A DNA stretch of 9,468 nt from 66-474 sp035572335. Lineage in GTDB: Bacteria; Pseudomonadota; Gammaproteobacteria; Xanthomonadales; Rhodanobacteraceae. Both the position numbers and the translations under genes were made by a program. Location of the stretch: assembly GCA_035572335.1 (NCBI GenBank), contig DATNAW010000054.1, forward strand, positions 1 to 9,468, given 5' to 3'. Shown here piece by piece: positions 6,965 through 9,468 of this stretch. Positions within the stretch are counted from its first letter, which is position 1. Each line of letters opens with the position of its first letter. The notes under the pieces are model-generated. The model worked only from the letters and a program-made list of their open reading frames with translations, was not told where the DNA came from and searched no databases.

Positions 6965-7551
6965 CGTCCCAATGCCGCGCGCAAGGCCTTGCGGATGATC
7001 GTTTCGGCATCATCACCGTCGGCCGCGGCTGCTGCGGCAAGCCGTGTGGCTTCGGCCTGTTTGTAGCCGAGTTGCTGCAAGGCGGCTTCCGCTTCGCTGC
7101 GGGGGTCGCGCGCAACCGGCGCGGAGCCTGCCGGGGCGGCGGCCGCCACGTTGCCGACGCGATCGCGCAATTCCACCACGATGCGTTCGGCGGTTTTCTT
7201 CCCGATGCCGGGAGTGCGCGTCAACGCGGCCACGTCGCCCGCCTGCACCAGCCGCGCGAAGTCAGACGTCGAAACGCCCGACAATACCGCCAGCGCGATG
7301 CGCGCACCGATGCCGGACACTTTCTGCAAATCACGAAACAGGTTGCGCTCGTCATCGCGCAGGAAGCCGTACAGCGCGACAGTGTCTTCCTTGTGCGCGT
7401 AGTGCGTCAGCAGGATCACTTCCTTGCCGACGTCGGGCAGGTCGTACAGCGTCGACATCGGCACTTCCAGTTCGTAGCCGACGCCGCCGGTTTCCACGAG
7501 CACCCATGGCGGGCGCTTGGTGATCAAGGTGCCGCGCAGACGGCCGATCAT
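6961..7551 (-). CDS. ruvA: RuvA, Holliday junction DNA helicase subunit
   Basis: RuvA binds the four-way junction as a tetramer and positions the RuvB motors for branch migration in recombinational repair. The protein is 196 aa (E. coli 203). The N-terminal OB-fold starts MIGRLRGTLI, and the acidic pin residues fall at E55 and D56, the same numbers as in E. coli RuvA. Two helix-hairpin-helix motifs follow (VSGIGARIALAVLSG at 78-92; TPGIGKKTAERIVVELRDR at 113-131). An Ala-rich linker leads to the C-terminal domain III that contacts RuvB (about 150-196). The ATG at 7551 overlaps the ruvC stop in ATGA, and its own stop overlaps the kup start in the same way. RuvB, the required partner, is not in the window. 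Confidence 0.96.
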   Translation of the reverse strand: MIGRLRGTLITKRPPWVLVETGGVGYELEVPMSTLYDLPDVGKEVILLTHYAHKEDTVALYGFLRDDERNLFRDLQKVSGIGARIALAVLSGVSTSDFARLVQAGDVAALTRTPGIGKKTAERIVVELRDRVGNVAAAAPAGSAPVARDPRSEAEAALQQLGYKQAEATRLAAAAAADGDDAETIIRKALRAALGR

Positions 7552-8084
7552 CGACGCCGTCCCCACATCGCGGGCGCGATGCCGGTACGCGCCTCGCTCG
7601 CGCGCAGGTGTGCGTGCGTGATGGCAATCGCGAGTGCGTCGGCCGCGTCGGCCTGCAACGGATCGCGCACGTTCAACAGGATTCCGACCATGTGCTGCAC
7701 CTGCTCCTTGCCGGCGTGGCCCTTGCCGACCACGGCTTGCTTGATGGCATTCGGCGCATACTCGCTGACCGGCAAGCCGCACCCGACCGCGGCGCAGATC
7801 GCGGCGCCGCGCGCCTGGCCAAGCTTCAATGCCGAATCGGCGTTTTTCGCCATGAACACGCGCTCGATCGCCGCCTCGGTGGGCAACTGGGCCCCGATGA
7901 TCGCCGAGAGTTCGTCATAGATGCGTTTAAGGCGCAACGGGAACGTTTCCTCGCCCGCCACCTGCAGTGTCGCGCGGAATACGCAACGCAGCCTCCCCGT
8001 GGCATCGACCTCGATGATACCGACGCCGGTGCGCTGGCTGCCGGGGTCGATGCCGAGGATGCGCAGCGGCCGCGCCGGATGCAC
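7548..8084 (-). CDS. ruvC: RuvC, Holliday junction resolvase
   Basis: RuvC is the endonuclease that cuts Holliday junctions symmetrically to complete recombination, acting with RuvAB. The protein is 178 aa (E. coli 173). The RNase H-like fold starts ILGIDPGSQRTG. The catalytic acidic residues are all present: D13, E74 in IERVFMAKNADSALKLGQAR, and D146 and D149 in QADAADALAIAITH. Basic residues of the active-site region (K115 in the NAIKQAVVG stretch) are kept. The start is a GTG at 8084, 2 nt after the yebC stop; no in-frame ATG lies between it and the catalytic aspartate, so the GTG is well supported despite a weak Shine-Dalgarno. Confidence 0.96.
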   Translation of the reverse strand: MHPARPLRILGIDPGSQRTGVGIIEVDATGRLRCVFRATLQVAGEETFPLRLKRIYDELSAIIGAQLPTEAAIERVFMAKNADSALKLGQARGAAICAAVGCGLPVSEYAPNAIKQAVVGKGHAGKEQVQHMVGILLNVRDPLQADAADALAIAITHAHLRASEARTGIAPAMWGRRR

Positions 8085-8086
8085 GA

Positions 8087-8809
8087 TCAGCCCGCCGGCA
8101 GATCCGCGTTGGAATGCACGGCCTGCACGTCGTCGAGTTCGTCCAGCCGCGCAAGCAGGCCCTGCACCGCCTCGACCTGGTCTGCCGCGACCGGCACATC
8201 CAGTTCCGCGCGCATCGTGACTTCAGCGTGATCCGGCTTCAATCCCGCTTTTTCCATCGCTTCGCGCACCGCTTCGAACGAGTCCGGCGTGGTGATCACG
8301 TCGATCTGGCCGTCCTCCGGCCACACCTTCACGTCTTCGGCGCCGGCTTCGATGGCGGCGTCGGTGATCCTTTCCTCGTCCGCGCCGCCGGCATACGACA
8401 GCACGCCGATCCGCTTGAACAAATACGCGACCGAACCGTCGGTGCCGAGATTGCCGCCGAACTTGGTGAAGGCGTGGCGCACGTCGGAAATGGCGCGCTG
8501 GCGATTGTCGGTGACGCATTCGACCAGCACCGCGACGCCGCCCGGCGCGTAGCCTTCGAAATGCAGTTCCTCGTAGGTGACGCCTTCGAGTTCGCCGGTG
8601 GCCTTCTTGATCGCGCGCTCGATGTTGTCCTTCGGCATCGATGCGGCGATGGCCTTGTCCACCGCGCTGCGCAGCCGCGCATTGCCGTTGACGTCGCCGC
8701 CGCCGGTGCGTGCCGCCACCATGATTTCGCGCACCAGCTTGGTGAAGACCTGGCCGCGCTTGGCGTCTTGCGCATTCTTGCGGCCGGCGATGGATGGACC
8801 ACGTCCCAT
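8087..8809 (-). CDS. yebC: YebC/PmpR/TACO1-family protein
   Basis: Member of the YebC family, described in different organisms as a transcriptional regulator (PmpR type) or as a ribosome-associated translation factor (TACO1 type). 240 aa, the usual length. The N-terminus (MGRGPSIAGRKNAQDAKRGQ) is the Xanthomonas-like variant of the usual MAGHSKWANIKHRK start. Conserved stretches follow: KDNIERAIKKATGE (60-73), YEELHFEGYAPGGVAVLVE (about 78-96) and TDNRQRAISDVRHAF (about 99-113), then GGNLGTDGSVAYLF in domain 2. Its stop is 2 nt before the ruvC GTG, the conserved yebC-ruvC arrangement. The ATG is at 8809, 59 nt after the aspS stop, and only a weak ribosome-binding site is visible. Confidence 0.95.
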   Translation of the reverse strand: MGRGPSIAGRKNAQDAKRGQVFTKLVREIMVAARTGGGDVNGNARLRSAVDKAIAASMPKDNIERAIKKATGELEGVTYEELHFEGYAPGGVAVLVECVTDNRQRAISDVRHAFTKFGGNLGTDGSVAYLFKRIGVLSYAGGADEERITDAAIEAGAEDVKVWPEDGQIDVITTPDSFEAVREAMEKAGLKPDHAEVTMRAELDVPVAADQVEAVQGLLARLDELDDVQAVHSNADLPAG

Positions 8810-8868
8810 GGGCGATACCGTTTGCTGAAAGGTTGAAAGTCTAGGGAAACACTTGCCGCGCTGCCACG

Positions 8869-9468
8869 CTAATCGGGGTCACGCACCTGCACGTGCAATT
8901 CCGCGAGCTGCTCCGGATCGACCACGCTGGGCGCGTCGGTCATCAAATCCTGCGCGCTGGTGGTCTTGGGGAACGCGATCACGTCGCGGATCGCTTCGGT
9001 GCCGCCGATCAGCATCGCCAGCCGGTCGATGCCGAAGGCGATACCGCCGTGCGGCGGTGCGCCGAACTTCAACGCATCGAGCAGGAATCCGAATTTGGCG
9101 CGCGCCTCGTCCTCGCCGATGCCGAGCAGGCGGAACACCGCGCTTTGCATCTCGGGGCGATGGATGCGGATCGAGCCGCCGCCGATCTCGGCGCCGTTCA
9201 AGACCATGTCGTAGCCGCGGCTGACCGCGTGCGCTGGATCGGCGGCAAGCGCCGTCGCATCATCGACCTTGGGCGCGGTGAATGGGTGGTGCAGCGCCAC
9301 GTAGCGTTGTTCGGCCTCGTCGTATTCGAACATCGGGAAGTCGGTGACCCACAGCGGTTTCCAGCTTTGAGCAACCAACCCGCGATCCTGCGCGACCTTG
9401 AGACGCAACGCGCCCATGAAGGTGCTGACCGTCGCCCACTTGCCGGCGCCGAACAGCAGCGCATCGCC
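8869..9468 (-). CDS. aspS: Aspartyl-tRNA synthetase, C-terminal third (cut by window edge)
   Basis: Class II aminoacyl-tRNA synthetase that charges tRNA-Asp with aspartate. The last 199 codons are present and the reading frame stays open to the window edge; the full protein is usually about 590 aa. The visible part begins GDALLFGAGKW, at the end of the bacteria-specific GAD insertion. It continues with WVTDFPMFEYDEAEQRYVAL and HHPFTAP of the catalytic core, then YDMVLNGAEIGGGSIRIH, then motif 3 (GGIAFGIDRLAMLIGG) with the ATP-binding Arg. It ends AELHVQVRDPD. The anticodon-binding domain and motifs 1 and 2 are outside the window, so discriminating versus non-discriminating type cannot be judged. 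It is the first visible gene of the aspS-yebC-ruvC-ruvA-kup series, and co-transcription is likely. Confidence 0.96.
   Translation of the reverse strand, partial: GDALLFGAGKWATVSTFMGALRLKVAQDRGLVAQSWKPLWVTDFPMFEYDEAEQRYVALHHPFTAPKVDDATALAADPAHAVSRGYDMVLNGAEIGGGSIRIHRPEMQSAVFRLLGIGEDEARAKFGFLLDALKFGAPPHGGIAFGIDRLAMLIGGTEAIRDVIAFPKTTSAQDLMTDAPSVVDPEQLAELHVQVRDPD

Noticed and set aside
5270..7066. 598-codon open frame on the plus strand, antisense to kup and ruvA
   Set aside because: His/Arg/Gln-rich antisense shadow of the GC-rich kup gene with no recognisable domain; such stop-free antisense frames are common at this GC content.
8810..8868. Promoter or terminator between aspS and yebC
   Set aside because: The 59-nt gap has no clear hairpin with a T-run and only a weak TAGACT-like -10 without a -35; co-transcription is the simpler reading.
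1..9468. tRNA or rRNA genes, CRISPR arrays, insertion sequences, phage or defence genes
   Set aside because: Nothing in the sequence supports any of these; apart from the left and far minus-strand accessory genes, the content is core metabolism and repair.

Overview
The window is GC-rich, densely coded bacterial chromosome. It most resembles a gammaproteobacterium of the Xanthomonadales (Xanthomonadaceae/Rhodanobacteraceae type). The best clue is the YebC N-terminus, which starts MGRGPSIAGRKNAQDAKRG, the form I associate with Xanthomonas-like YebC rather than the MAGHSKW start of enterics. The order aspS - yebC - ruvC - ruvA - kup is consistent with this. The assignment rests on remembered sequences, not on a search.

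Left part (1-2213): the first 68 bases hold the 5' end of a minus-strand gene with a signal peptide. A 240-base divergent region follows, with two small dyads about two helical turns apart. Next is a plus-strand CadC-like regulator: an OmpR/PhoB-type winged helix, one membrane segment, a TolB-like domain and TPR repeats. A perfect 11-bp hairpin at 2246-2273 separates this gene from the convergent minus-strand block.

Minus-strand block (read from right to left): the 3' third of aspS (aspartyl-tRNA synthetase), yebC, ruvC, ruvA and a first kup (K+ uptake permease). Spacing is very tight: yebC/ruvC are 2 nt apart, and ruvC/ruvA and ruvA/kup each overlap by ATGA. A second, paralogous kup lies downstream, across a 244-nt gap that carries a large imperfect palindromic repeat. 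Last comes a small, very basic protein: a DUF6496-like head joined to a Lys/Arg/Ala-rich histone H1-like tail, with a near-perfect Shine-Dalgarno and a possible promoter of its own.

Functionally the block combines translation (AspRS, and YebC as a ribosome-associated/regulatory factor), Holliday-junction processing (RuvA and RuvC; ruvB is not in the window) and potassium uptake (two Kup). This is mostly ordinary core genome. I found no evidence of a new defence, mobile or biosynthetic system. The points worth a second look are the kup coupled to ruvA where ruvB would be expected, the tandem kup paralogues, the intergenic palindrome, the dyads ahead of the regulator gene, and the histone-like tail.
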